Shown: positions 23,770 through 31,625 of the stretch, one piece after another | How the letters are laid out: every line of letters starts with the position of its first letter | How positions within the stretch are numbered: position 1 is the stretch's first letter | NCBI GenBank assembly: GCA_944385995.1 | Contig: CALWZL010000011.1 | Location: 1 to 45,085 of the forward strand | Length of the DNA stretch: 45,085 nt | From: an uncultured Faecalibacterium sp. | GTDB lineage: Bacteria > Bacillota > Clostridia > Oscillospirales > Ruminococcaceae | Reading direction: 5' to 3' | Position numbers and translations under genes: made by a program | Notes under the pieces: model-generated | Told to the model about the DNA's origin: nothing | The model's database searches: none | What the model saw: only the letters and a program-made list of their open reading frames with translations

Positions 23770-25143
23770 TTATTCAAACTCCACCCCGTCCCGGTCGGGC
23801 AGGCGGCGGTAAAGGGTCAGCCACATGGTGACAAAGCAGGCCAGGCCGCCCACGGCGTTGGAGATGGGCTCGGCCCAAAAGACGCCGTCCACCCCCATCC
23901 CCAGCCGGGGCAGCAGGATGGTGAGGGGCGCCACAATCACCGCCTTGCGCAGCAGGGAGAAGAAGATGGCCCGCTTGGGGCAGCGCAGGGAGGTAAAGCA
24001 GGACTGGCCCACAAACTGAAAGGCCATAAAGACAAAGCCGAAGAAATACTGTTTCAGGGCCACCTGGCCGGCCTGGAGCATGGCGGCGTCGCTGGTGAAG
24101 ATGGACACCAGCAGATGGGGCAGGGCAAGGACCACCGCCCAGGCCAGGACGGTGTAGCCCGCGCCCAGCAGGGCGGTGAACCGGATTCCCTCCCGGACCC
24201 GGCTGTAGCGCTGGGCGCCGAAATTGTAGCTGAGGACCGGCTGTGCGCCGCTGGTGATGCCGTTGACCGGCAGGGACAAAATTTCCCGCACCGAGTTCAA
24301 AATGGTCATGACGCCGACGTAGAGGTCGCCGCCCCAGACCCGGAGGGTGGCGTTGCAGACCACCTGCACCAGGCAGTTGGTGGCGGCCATGATGAAGCCG
24401 GACATTCCCAGCCCCAGAATGTCCCGCACCAGGTTCAGCCGGAGCCGCAGGTTTTCCCGCCGGATGCGGCAGACGCTCTGGCGTCCCGCAAAGAAGACCA
24501 GCACCCAGATCATGGAGGCCAGCTGGCTGATGACGGTGGCGATGGCGGCCCCCTGGACCCCCATGCCCAGCACAAAGATAAAGACGGGGTCCAGCACCAG
24601 ATTGAGGGCCGCGCCCAGCAGGGTGGTGCCCATCCCCACCCGCGGGTGCCCCTGGGCGTTGATGAAGCCGTTGAGGCCGGTGGCCAGCATGGTGCAGGGG
24701 GTGCCCAGCAGGTAAATTTTCAGGTAGGCGTCGGCGTAGCCGTAGGAGGCGTCGCTGGCCCCGAACAGATACAGCACCGGCCGCCGAAAGACATAACAGG
24801 CCCCCATCAGCACCAGGGCGCTGACGACCAGCAGGGTCACCACCTGGCCCAGAATCCGCTCGGCCCGCTTGTCGTCCCGGGCGCCCCGGGCGATGGCGAA
24901 CAGCGGCGCGCCGCCGTTGCCGTACAGATAAGTAAAAGCTGAAATCAGGGTGGTCAGCGGAAAGGCCAGCCCGATGCCGGTCAGGGCCATGGCGCCCACA
25001 TCCGGCAGGTGGCCGATGTAAATCCGGTCCACCACGTTGTAGAGCAGCTGGACCAGCTGGGCCACCGTCAAAGGCACCGCCTGGGCCACAATGCTCCGCC
25101 AAACCTTCCCCTTGGTAAAATCGCTGGTGTTTTTTGCTTCCAT
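23770..25143 (-). CDS. MATE family efflux transporter
   Basis: A 457-residue membrane protein with twelve predicted helices. MATE features are VAQAVPLTVAQLVQLLYNVV and DRIYIGHLPDVG in helix 1 and its loop, NLVLDPVFIFVLGMGVQGAA in the first half, and SLPVNGITSGAQPVLSYNFG in the second half. It groups by eye with the DinF/NorM-like branch of Clostridia and is clearly different in sequence from the MATE gene at 2270-3646. ATG at 25143 has AGAGG and AAAGGAA upstream; the frame runs 22 codons further without support. The substrate is unknown. Confidence 0.93.
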   Translation of the reverse strand: MEAKNTSDFTKGKVWRSIVAQAVPLTVAQLVQLLYNVVDRIYIGHLPDVGAMALTGIGLAFPLTTLISAFTYLYGNGGAPLFAIARGARDDKRAERILGQVVTLLVVSALVLMGACYVFRRPVLYLFGASDASYGYADAYLKIYLLGTPCTMLATGLNGFINAQGHPRVGMGTTLLGAALNLVLDPVFIFVLGMGVQGAAIATVISQLASMIWVLVFFAGRQSVCRIRRENLRLRLNLVRDILGLGMSGFIMAATNCLVQVVCNATLRVWGGDLYVGVMTILNSVREILSLPVNGITSGAQPVLSYNFGAQRYSRVREGIRFTALLGAGYTVLAWAVVLALPHLLVSIFTSDAAMLQAGQVALKQYFFGFVFMAFQFVGQSCFTSLRCPKRAIFFSLLRKAVIVAPLTILLPRLGMGVDGVFWAEPISNAVGGLACFVTMWLTLYRRLPDRDGVEFE

Positions 25144-25180
25144 CCTCTTTGGTTTCCTTTCTTTCCGCAATCTTTCTCTT

Positions 25181-25209
25181 ATTGTAGCACGCCCGGGGTC
25201 CGGGTGCAA
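25181..25209 (-). promoter_or_regulatory. Promoter of the second MATE gene
   Basis: Minus-strand TTGCAC (25204-25209), 17-bp spacer, TACAAT (25181-25186) with a TGC extension. Confidence 0.7.
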
Positions 25210-25225
25210 ATGGGGGCGGTTTCTA

Positions 25226-25255
25226 TTGACAGCACACCGCCGCCTCCCCTATACT
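25226..25255 (+). promoter_or_regulatory. Promoter of the M28 peptidase gene
   Basis: Perfect TTGACA (25226-25231), 18-bp spacer, TATACT (25250-25255). Confidence 0.75.
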
Positions 25256-25291
25256 AAAATCATCCAATCTTATGATCGAGGAGGTATCCGT

Positions 25292-27295
25292 ATGCACCGA
25301 ACCCGCTGTCTGGCCGCTCTGTCCGCCGCTGTATTTTTGGGTGCGTTTCTGACTGGCTGCGGCCCGGCCGGCACCCGTGAAAGCAGCACCGCCCAGGATA
25401 TTGTGGAAACCCTTGCCTCCCCTGATTTCGCAGGCCGCCTCAGCGGCAGCGAAGGCAACGCCAAGGCCGCCGCCTACATCGCGGAGTGTTTTCAGGATCA
25501 GGGTCTGGAACCTTATTTTGAGACTTACGATCAGGAATATCAGGGGCCGGTGTATCAGCCCGAACAGGCATCGCCCCAGCTGACCCTCACCACCGCCGGG
25601 GGCGAGACCATGGTGCTGGAAGCGGGAAAGGATTTTCTCTGTGCGCTGCCCCGGGCCGATGTCAGCCTGGAACTGCCGGTATACGCTGACCCGGAGGCCT
25701 GCCGGGATGGCGCAGGGATTTATTTTGCCCCGGATCGCCTTTCCTGCATCAACTGGCTGAACGAAACCCCCTATTCCGCGGCGGTATTCTGCGATGCAGT
25801 CCGCAGCGGTGAAACGTCGGCCATCCACACGAATGAACACACCCTCCTGATTCTTGACCATGCTTTTTCCTCCTGTCTGGCCGAAGGCGCCGTCCTCTCC
25901 TTCAGCGTCCATGCGTCCCATTCCGAGGGAACGGTCCAGAATGTTGTCGCCGTCCGCCGCGGCAGCGAAGGCAAAAGCGCACTGGTGTTCAGCGCTCACT
26001 TCGACGGCAGCGGCGTTCTGGGAGACCAGCTTTTTCCGTCGGCCCTGGACAATGCCTCCGGCGTCGCGGCCGTCCTGCGGATTGCCGCCCTGGTGCAGGA
26101 ACAGGCGCCCCAGCTGAAAAACGACCTGATCTTTGCGGCCTTCAACAGTGAGGAAACAGGGATGTCCGGTTCCCAGGCTTTCGCCGCCGCGGTGGCCGGC
26201 CAATACGACACCGTCAGCCTCATCAACATTGACTGCGTCGGGCTGAAAGATCAGCCTGTGTTTCTGATTGCAGAACAAAACGGCCAGAAGCTGTGGGAGG
26301 CCCTCAGCGAACTGCCTTTTTCCAGCGACATCCAGCCCAGTGACGCATCCTATACCAGCGATCAGATTTCCTTCAACATCTATCCCAACTGCGCTCCGGT
26401 GGTGTTTGGCAATGCCCGGTCCTACCTTGACCCCGGCCATGCCCACACCCCGCTGGACCAGCCCGGGCAGCTGGATGGTTCCGTCATCGAAGATCTGGCC
26501 GCCCGGCTGGCGGATTTTGCCGCAGAACACGGAGACGAATCCTTTGCCTCTTTGCAGACCGCAGAGACCGAGGAAGAAGACGCCTGGGAACTGTTCTGGG
26601 ATGAGATGCAGGCGCTGCGGGTCCAGGTCACCGAGGAATACGGTCTGGCCTACAACCAGGCGCTCTGCGTCACCGCCGAAACGCCCTTCCAGGGTAGAAC
26701 CCAGAACTATCTGCTGTACGGCATGGATTTCTTTGACAGCCTGGACGCTTTCACCCGGCAATTTCCCTTTCTGACCCTGCCCGGGTCGCTGGGCGACTAC
26801 ACCTTTTCCCGGGCGGCGGTTCGGATGGACCGCTTCGCCGAAGAATCCACCACCGATCGTGCCGCCCAGGACAACCAGCCGGACCAATATGTCCCTGGCG
26901 AAATCTACGAATTTGAGCTTGACCCCGAGAAGCTGGAAATTTTGAGCGCCGAATACCTTGCGCCCGACGGCTCCGCCCTTCTGCTGACCTACTCAAAAGG
27001 ACGGGATATCATGATCGTAGACCCCATTGGCCGGGGCGAAGATCTGGACGCCGCCCTGACCGGCTGGGAAATGCTGGGATATCAGCCGGATAACCTCTAC
27101 CATGCCGCCAAGTACCGGCAGGATAACGATGTGCTGCTTTTGCTTTTTGAGGAAAGCCCCGGCGAGGAGTCCAGTGACCCGACCTGGATTTCCTCGGGCA
27201 GAATAGCTCTCCTCAGCCCCGAGGAAATCACTGCACGTCTGACCCGGATGGACCTGGACGGGCTTGTGCGGACGCTGTTTGAATCGGCCGGATGA
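25292..27295 (+). CDS. Secreted M28 family metallopeptidase lipoprotein
   Basis: A 667-residue lipoprotein: signal peptide with lipobox FLTGC, then an M28 (aminopeptidase Y-like) zinc peptidase domain to about residue 410. The metal and catalytic positions all appear in order: His-Asp in FSAHFDGSG, bridging Asp in SALDNASGVAA, Glu-Glu in FNSEETGMSGS, Asp in LINIDCVG, and the last His in GHAHTPLDQPG. The remaining 250 residues are an acidic C-terminal extension with no family I recognise (WELFWDEMQALRVQ, DPIGRGEDLDAALTGWEMLG). It probably trims peptides outside the cell. The ATG follows GGAGG. The gene stands alone between promoter and terminator. Confidence 0.9.
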   Translation: MHRTRCLAALSAAVFLGAFLTGCGPAGTRESSTAQDIVETLASPDFAGRLSGSEGNAKAAAYIAECFQDQGLEPYFETYDQEYQGPVYQPEQASPQLTLTTAGGETMVLEAGKDFLCALPRADVSLELPVYADPEACRDGAGIYFAPDRLSCINWLNETPYSAAVFCDAVRSGETSAIHTNEHTLLILDHAFSSCLAEGAVLSFSVHASHSEGTVQNVVAVRRGSEGKSALVFSAHFDGSGVLGDQLFPSALDNASGVAAVLRIAALVQEQAPQLKNDLIFAAFNSEETGMSGSQAFAAAVAGQYDTVSLINIDCVGLKDQPVFLIAEQNGQKLWEALSELPFSSDIQPSDASYTSDQISFNIYPNCAPVVFGNARSYLDPGHAHTPLDQPGQLDGSVIEDLAARLADFAAEHGDESFASLQTAETEEEDAWELFWDEMQALRVQVTEEYGLAYNQALCVTAETPFQGRTQNYLLYGMDFFDSLDAFTRQFPFLTLPGSLGDYTFSRAAVRMDRFAEESTTDRAAQDNQPDQYVPGEIYEFELDPEKLEILSAEYLAPDGSALLLTYSKGRDIMIVDPIGRGEDLDAALTGWEMLGYQPDNLYHAAKYRQDNDVLLLLFEESPGEESSDPTWISSGRIALLSPEEITARLTRMDLDGLVRTLFESAG

Positions 27296-27302
27296 AAACC
27301 CG

Positions 27303-27343
27303 AAAACCGCCCCCACAGCTTGACCTGTGAGGGCGGTTTTCTT
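27303..27343. terminator. Terminator after the M28 gene
   Basis: AAAACCGCCC and GGGCGGTTTT with an inner CACAG/CTGTG stem, 10 bases past the stop. The symmetric A and T runs also allow use by the converging reductase gene. Confidence 0.85.
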
Positions 27344-27380
27344 TACGGGTTTACGTGTTTTTCAAAAAGGCGCAGTCCGA

Positions 27381-29423
27381 TTAGACGTTGTCGATGCCGG
27401 CCATCTGCTTGATGGCCTTGATGGCGAAGGTCAGGGTGCGGCCGCAGGCGGTGCCGCCCATGACGCAGGGGTAGTTGTTCTGGAAGAAGCTGCCGGACAT
27501 GTCGCCGGTGACGTACAGGCCGGGGATGGGATCGTTGTTGTCGTCCTTGGCCTGGCAGTTGGGGGTAATGGAGATACCCTGCAGGCTGCACAGCAGGGAG
27601 GCGCCCAGCCAGCAGCCGTAGAAGGGAGCGGTCTTGATGGCGCTCAGACGGCTGGCGGGCTTGCCGAAGTCCTCGTCCTTCTGCATGTCGTACAGCTCGT
27701 TGTAGCGGGCCACGGTGGCGACGAAGGTGTCCTTGTCGGCGCCGGTGAAGCCCATCTTGTCGGCCAGCTCCTCAATGGTGTCGGCCTTCATGATGAGGCC
27801 CTCGGCCTCGTACTCCTCCAGCTGGCTCTCCATCATGCCGGGAATGTAGCGGGTCAGAGCCGAGCAGCCGATGGTGTGGAAGCGGTCCACATCCTCGCGG
27901 AAGTTGGCGTCGTGGATCATGGCGTAGACGTGGCCGGGCTGCTGGAAGGAGGCGTGGGAGGCGTTGTCGTACTCCTGGCTCTCGTTCATGAACCGCTCGC
28001 CGTGGCGGTTGACCTTCAGGAAGGGCTGGCTGCCGGGGTTGTACTGGCCCACGGTGCCGGGGAAGGCCTTGCCGCCGAAGGAAGAAGCCGACTCCACATA
28101 GCCGGAGTTGACGCCGGGGGCCACCAGGCCGCGGTCGAACAGGACGGGGGCTGCCTCGGCGTCCAGATGAGCGCCGGCCCAGATGGCGGCGCGGATGCCG
28201 TAGCCCTTGTCAGCGGGGGCATAGGAGCAGGCGGTGGTGACGCTGGTGCCCAGGGGGTCCAGCTGCTCCATCATGTAGGGGTTGCCGGCGTAGCCGCCGC
28301 AGGCCAGCAGAACGCCCTTGGCGGCGTTGATGCGGATGAAGTGGCCATCCTCGGTGCTCTGGGCAATGACGCCGGTGATCCGGCCGGTGTCGTCCTTCTC
28401 CAGCTTGGCCAGGCCGGTGTTGAAGTCGATGGAATAGCCCTTGCTCTCGACGTACTCCTGGAACACCTGGTTGCGGGGCTTTTCGGCGCTGCTGTAGTCC
28501 ACCTGCTGGACCGGGAACATCAGCTTGGTCTGGCTGACCTGGGTGTCGTCGGGCCACTTGGCCTCGTCGCCCAGGGTCAGGTTGCAGGTGTAGTTGTAGG
28601 GAGCGCTCTCCAGGATGCCGGCCACAAAGTCGTGCATGGCGGCGGACTCGTCGATCCAGGTCTTGACCACCCGCTGATCGCAGCGGCCGCCCATGGAGCG
28701 GGAAATCTCGCTCAGCAGCTCGGCGCGGTCCACCGGCTCGACGCCCTGCTTTTTGGCCTCGCTGCTGTCGATGGTGCCGTACCAGTGGCGGGTCTCCATG
28801 ACGGCGGAATTCTGCTCGATGATGCGGAAGTTCAGGCCGTTCTGGGCGGCGAAGGCGGCGGCGCACATGCCGCCGTTGCCGGCGCCCACGATGACGATAT
28901 CGGTGTCCCAGGTCTCGGTGATGGAGGCCTCGTCGATGTCGGGCTCGGTGCCCAGCCAGTCATTCTCGTCGCCGGTGGGCAGCTGAACCGAAGTCACCAC
29001 CGTCTCGCCCATGGCCTGGGCAAAGCAGCTCTTGGCGGCCTTCATGACGGCCTCGGAAGTGACGGTGGAACCCGACACGCCGTCGATCTCAGCCGAACCG
29101 GCGGCCAGCAGCTGCTTCTGCAGCTCCTCGGCCGCGGCGGCGCCGTAGGAAGCAGTTTCACCCGAGGTATCCACCACCACGTCGGTGACAGCGTTCTCGC
29201 TGAAGGTCATGGTGACCTTGACGGTGGAGGAAATGCCCTCGGCGGTACCCTCATAGGTGCCGGGGATGTAGGTGGCGCCGGCGGCCACAGAGCCTGCGCC
29301 CGAAGCTGCGCTGGATGCCCCCGAGCTGGCAGCCTGGCAGGCGGCCAGTGCGCCGGCGGTCACGCTGCCCATGGCGGCGGCAGCGGCGATCTTCAGAAAG
29401 CCTTTGCGGGAAATCTTTTCCAT
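27381..29423 (-). CDS. Secreted FMN/FAD-dependent reductase (fumarate/urocanate reductase-like)
   Basis: A 680-residue exported flavoprotein. The N-terminus has a Tat-like SRKGFLK followed by a hydrophobic stretch ending in AAC, so it is probably a Tat-exported lipoprotein. Residues about 50-135 are an FMN-binding domain with DGVSGSTVTSEAV, the motif in which Thr carries covalent FMN added by ApbE. Residues about 170-680 are an FAD_binding_2 reductase: DIVIVGAGNGGMCAAAFA, ACGGYAGNP, GSQPFLKVNRHGERFMNES, and PIPGLYVTGDMSGSFFQNN. Such enzymes reduce enoate-type acceptors outside the membrane in anaerobic respiration. The acceptor is unknown. AAGGAG precedes the ATG. The divergent LysR gene is the likely regulator. 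Codon use is highly biased, suggesting strong expression. Confidence 0.92.
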   Translation of the reverse strand: MEKISRKGFLKIAAAAAMGSVTAGALAACQAASSGASSAASGAGSVAAGATYIPGTYEGTAEGISSTVKVTMTFSENAVTDVVVDTSGETASYGAAAAEELQKQLLAAGSAEIDGVSGSTVTSEAVMKAAKSCFAQAMGETVVTSVQLPTGDENDWLGTEPDIDEASITETWDTDIVIVGAGNGGMCAAAFAAQNGLNFRIIEQNSAVMETRHWYGTIDSSEAKKQGVEPVDRAELLSEISRSMGGRCDQRVVKTWIDESAAMHDFVAGILESAPYNYTCNLTLGDEAKWPDDTQVSQTKLMFPVQQVDYSSAEKPRNQVFQEYVESKGYSIDFNTGLAKLEKDDTGRITGVIAQSTEDGHFIRINAAKGVLLACGGYAGNPYMMEQLDPLGTSVTTACSYAPADKGYGIRAAIWAGAHLDAEAAPVLFDRGLVAPGVNSGYVESASSFGGKAFPGTVGQYNPGSQPFLKVNRHGERFMNESQEYDNASHASFQQPGHVYAMIHDANFREDVDRFHTIGCSALTRYIPGMMESQLEEYEAEGLIMKADTIEELADKMGFTGADKDTFVATVARYNELYDMQKDEDFGKPASRLSAIKTAPFYGCWLGASLLCSLQGISITPNCQAKDDNNDPIPGLYVTGDMSGSFFQNNYPCVMGGTACGRTLTFAIKAIKQMAGIDNV

Positions 29424-29496
29424 GATCCTAACTCCTTTTTTTCGTTCCTTCTCAGAAAAACCTTCCTCTTCCGCACAGATTGCGGATTTCTTAACA

Positions 29497-29525
29497 ATTG
29501 TAGCGAATCCCGGCCCGATTTACAA
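29497..29525 (-). promoter_or_regulatory. Promoter of the secreted reductase
   Basis: Minus-strand TTGTAA (29520-29525), 17-bp spacer, TACAAT (29497-29502). Confidence 0.75.
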
Positions 29526-29547
29526 ATCATAGTTTTTATATTACACT

Positions 29548-29561
29548 TTAGGAAAACCTAA
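29548..29561. promoter_or_regulatory. Inverted repeat between reductase and LysR genes, likely LysR site
   Basis: TTAGG-AAAA-CCTAA is a perfect 5-bp dyad. It lies 22 bases upstream of the reductase -35 and 21 bases before the LysR start codon, next to a TATATT box (29537-29542) that could drive lysR. That is where LysR regulators usually bind to activate the neighbour and repress themselves. Confidence 0.6.
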
Positions 29562-29582
29562 TGATAAACGGAGGGTTCTCCC

Positions 29583-30488
29583 ATGACCGAACGATCTCTG
29601 GCAGGCTTTGTCAAAGTGGTGGAACTGGGCAGCTTTACCGCGGCGGCAGATGCCCTGTTTATCTCCCAGTCTGCCCTGTCCCAGCAAATCCGCACCCTGG
29701 AAAATCAGCTCAACTTCACCCTGTTTCAGCACGGCGCCCGCCAAATGACCCTGACGGCGGCCGGGCGGAGCTTTTACCCCAAGGCCAAACAAATCTTGCG
29801 GCTGTACGAAACGGCGGTGAAAGAGGGCATCGCGGTGGAACAGAACACCCGCCCGCCCCACCGGCATCTGTTTCTGGCCTGTCAGGACTCCACCGTGGCC
29901 ACCTTCTGCTATGAGCTGTTCGCCCTGACCCCCGAGCTGTGCATGGAATTTTCCCCCCTGGTCCAGTATTGCCCCAACCGCGCCGAGGTCTGGCGGGCCC
30001 TGGACACCGGGGAGGCGGACCTGTCCTTCCAGCTGGAATGCGCCGACATTGCGGCCCGGGGTCTCCACTTCACCCCCCTGCTGCATCTGCCCGAGCTCTG
30101 TTTTCCCTTCAACGTCCCGGACAGTCTCCCCCAGCAGGTCCTCTCTCTGGAGGACGCCCTCACCTGCCGGTGGATTTTTGCCTTTCCCTTCAATGAGACG
30201 CTGTATGAAACCGAGCTGATCCACCAGGCCGAAAAGCAGGGCGGCTTTGTGATCCGGCCCGGGATGGTGGAAAGCGCCGCCTACGGCCTGCCCACCCTGA
30301 TGCTGACCCCCTGCATCTATCACCGGCGGCCCAACTTTGACTCGGTTCGGATGCTTCGCTGGGGCGAAGGCTGCCGCTTCGGCATCGTAACGGCGGCCAG
30401 GCCGGACGAGACCATCTGTCAATACATCGAGGAAATCCGGCCTGTCATCCAGGCCAAACAACACCAGCTGTTCGGCGTTTTGGGCTGA
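29583..30488 (+). CDS. LysR family transcriptional regulator
   Basis: A 301-residue regulator. The N-terminal winged helix-turn-helix is standard: LAGFVKVVELGSFTAAADAL, FISQSALSQQIRTLENQLNF, LFQHGARQMTLTAAGRSF. Residues about 95-295 form the periplasmic-binding-protein-like effector domain. GGAGGG precedes the ATG. It is divergently transcribed from the secreted reductase, the typical arrangement of a LysR protein and its target; the effector may be the reductase substrate. It is followed by a clear terminator. Confidence 0.94.
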   Translation: MTERSLAGFVKVVELGSFTAAADALFISQSALSQQIRTLENQLNFTLFQHGARQMTLTAAGRSFYPKAKQILRLYETAVKEGIAVEQNTRPPHRHLFLACQDSTVATFCYELFALTPELCMEFSPLVQYCPNRAEVWRALDTGEADLSFQLECADIAARGLHFTPLLHLPELCFPFNVPDSLPQQVLSLEDALTCRWIFAFPFNETLYETELIHQAEKQGGFVIRPGMVESAAYGLPTLMLTPCIYHRRPNFDSVRMLRWGEGCRFGIVTAARPDETICQYIEEIRPVIQAKQHQLFGVLG

Positions 30489-30497
30489 ACGGTGCGC

Positions 30498-30540
30498 CCG
30501 CCGGGCTTTCTGATCTGCCAGAAGGTCCGGCGGTTTTTTG
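30498..30540 (+). terminator. Terminator of the LysR gene
   Basis: CCGCCGG (30498-30504) and CCGGCGG (30527-30533) with an inner TTCT/AGAA pairing, then T6. Confidence 0.85.
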
Positions 30541-30581
30541 CGGCATTTGGGCGGGCCTGAGGGCAGCTCGGGTCCCTTCGG

Positions 30582-30611
30582 TTGCTTTGGCGCAGGACGG
30601 TCTGTTATACT
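30582..30611 (+). promoter_or_regulatory. Promoter of the second small RNA candidate
   Basis: TTGCTT (30582-30587), 18-bp spacer, TATACT (30606-30611). No protein gene follows on this strand before the terminator. Confidence 0.55.
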
Positions 30612-30617
30612 TGCATT

Positions 30618-30768
30618 GCGGCAGGGACCTGCCAGACATCCGGGAAAGGAGCTGTCCCTTTGGGGCGCGGCGGCGTGCCGCGCCTTCCAGGAGGGCTTCC
30701 GGCTGAAGGAAAACCGAATCAAAATCAAAAAGAGACAGGCACCTTTCGGGGTGTCTGTCTCTTGTCTG
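30618..30768 (+). ncRNA. Structured small RNA candidate of about 150 nt
   Basis: Between a promoter and a strong terminator the sequence holds four consecutive hairpins: GGCAG/CTGCC (30620-30633), AAAGG/CCTTT, GGCGCGGC/GCCGCGCC (about 30664-30684, 8 bp, perfect) and the terminator. A GGAG sits inside the second hairpin, and a TTG frame follows it, so a short peptide cannot be fully excluded, but the frame shows no recognisable protein. No known RNA family is recognised. Confidence 0.45.
30731..30765. terminator. Bidirectional terminator
   Basis: AGAGACAGGCACC (30731-30743) and GGTGTCTGTCTCT (30750-30762), 13 bp (perfect), with A-run and T-containing flanks. It ends the small-RNA unit and the converging Tat-signal gene. 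Confidence 0.85.
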
Positions 30769-30784
30769 TCAGGTCAAAACGGCG

Positions 30785-31414
30785 TCACTGATACCCGATC
30801 TGGACGCTGTCGGGGGTGCATTTCTGCGGGAATTCCACCGCAAACGAATAGGTGGAATGATGGGCGTCGGCATTTGCGCCGTGTTGTTCCGGCGGGGTGA
30901 GGGTGAGGGACAGGGTGCCGGCCTCGCTGGCCATGCTGCCGGTGATGGTCAACTGGATGGTCTCCCCGGGATTGACGCCATAGGAGACACAGAGATTCTT
31001 GCCCTCGTCGGTGGACTGGTCCAGTTTGACCATCTGATCGCTCAGCACCATCTGGGTCTGAATGGCCTGACCCTGGAACGTTCCGGCGGCGCAGTTGGAG
31101 CCGTCGTAATACTCTCTCATCGGATAGCCATGGACATGATAGAGCCAGACCGGCGCCGCCGTCAGGTTGGTGACCGAAAATCCCAGCATCACCAGGCTGG
31201 AATCGGGGTTGTCCTTGTTCGCCGAACGGGAAACCGTGTCCAGGGTAATCCGCAAGTAGCCATCCTCTGCGGCAGACTGCAGGATTTTCACCTCATCCAA
31301 TCCGTTTTGTTCCTGATCGCCCTCCGCGGCAGCGGCCAGCGGAAAGGCCAGCATCAACGCGGCCGCGCCGACTCTGGCGCCGCCCTTCAAAAAAGCTCTG
31401 CGGGAAATCATCAT
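30785..31414 (-). CDS. Tat-signal exported protein, immunoglobulin-like (DUF4352/DUF5067-like)
   Basis: A 209-residue exported protein. The N-terminus carries a textbook twin-arginine signal, ISRRAFLKGG, a hydrophobic core and an AAAAA-type cleavage region before EGDQ. The mature part alternates beta strands (YLRITLDTVSRS, SLVMLGFSVTNLTAAPVWLY, GETIQLTITGSM, STYSFAVEFP), in the manner of DUF4352/DUF5067 immunoglobulin-like modules; this assignment is tentative. There are two adjacent ATGs; 31414 is used, with GGAGGG about 8 bases upstream. The frame runs on upstream with no support. Tat export suggests folding or cofactor insertion before secretion, yet no cofactor motif is visible. Confidence 0.8.
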   Translation of the reverse strand: MMISRRAFLKGGARVGAAALMLAFPLAAAAEGDQEQNGLDEVKILQSAAEDGYLRITLDTVSRSANKDNPDSSLVMLGFSVTNLTAAPVWLYHVHGYPMREYYDGSNCAAGTFQGQAIQTQMVLSDQMVKLDQSTDEGKNLCVSYGVNPGETIQLTITGSMASEAGTLSLTLTPPEQHGANADAHHSTYSFAVEFPQKCTPDSVQIGYQ

Positions 31415-31490
31415 ACTACACGCCCTCCTCGCTGCTGGATGATGGGCGGTCCTGCCCTTCACGCGGGAGAAAAAGCAGATCGCCGCCTCT

Positions 31491-31499
31491 AGTATAGCA
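31491..31499 (-). promoter_or_regulatory. Extended -10 element of the Tat-signal gene
   Basis: Minus-strand TGCTATACT, a TATACT box (31491-31496) with the TGn extension. No good -35. Confidence 0.45.
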
Positions 31500-31625
31500 C
31501 GCCGCGGCCGCTTTGGCAGGAATTCGGGACCGCATTTCGGCCAAACCCCTAAATTCATTGAACTATACAATTTTGCAGACCTGGATTTGTGGGGTTTGAC
31601 AAATGCCGTCCGCTTTTGGTTTGGC

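Noticed and set aside
22672-24942. A 756-residue plus-strand frame opposite the CPBP and MATE genes
   Set aside because: Same reason: it spans two clear minus-strand genes and the terminator between them, and its translation has no protein-like character.
27327-29561. A 744-residue plus-strand frame opposite the secreted reductase
   Set aside because: Shadow frame rich in Gly, Val and Ala; the minus-strand flavoprotein has full motifs and a ribosome site.
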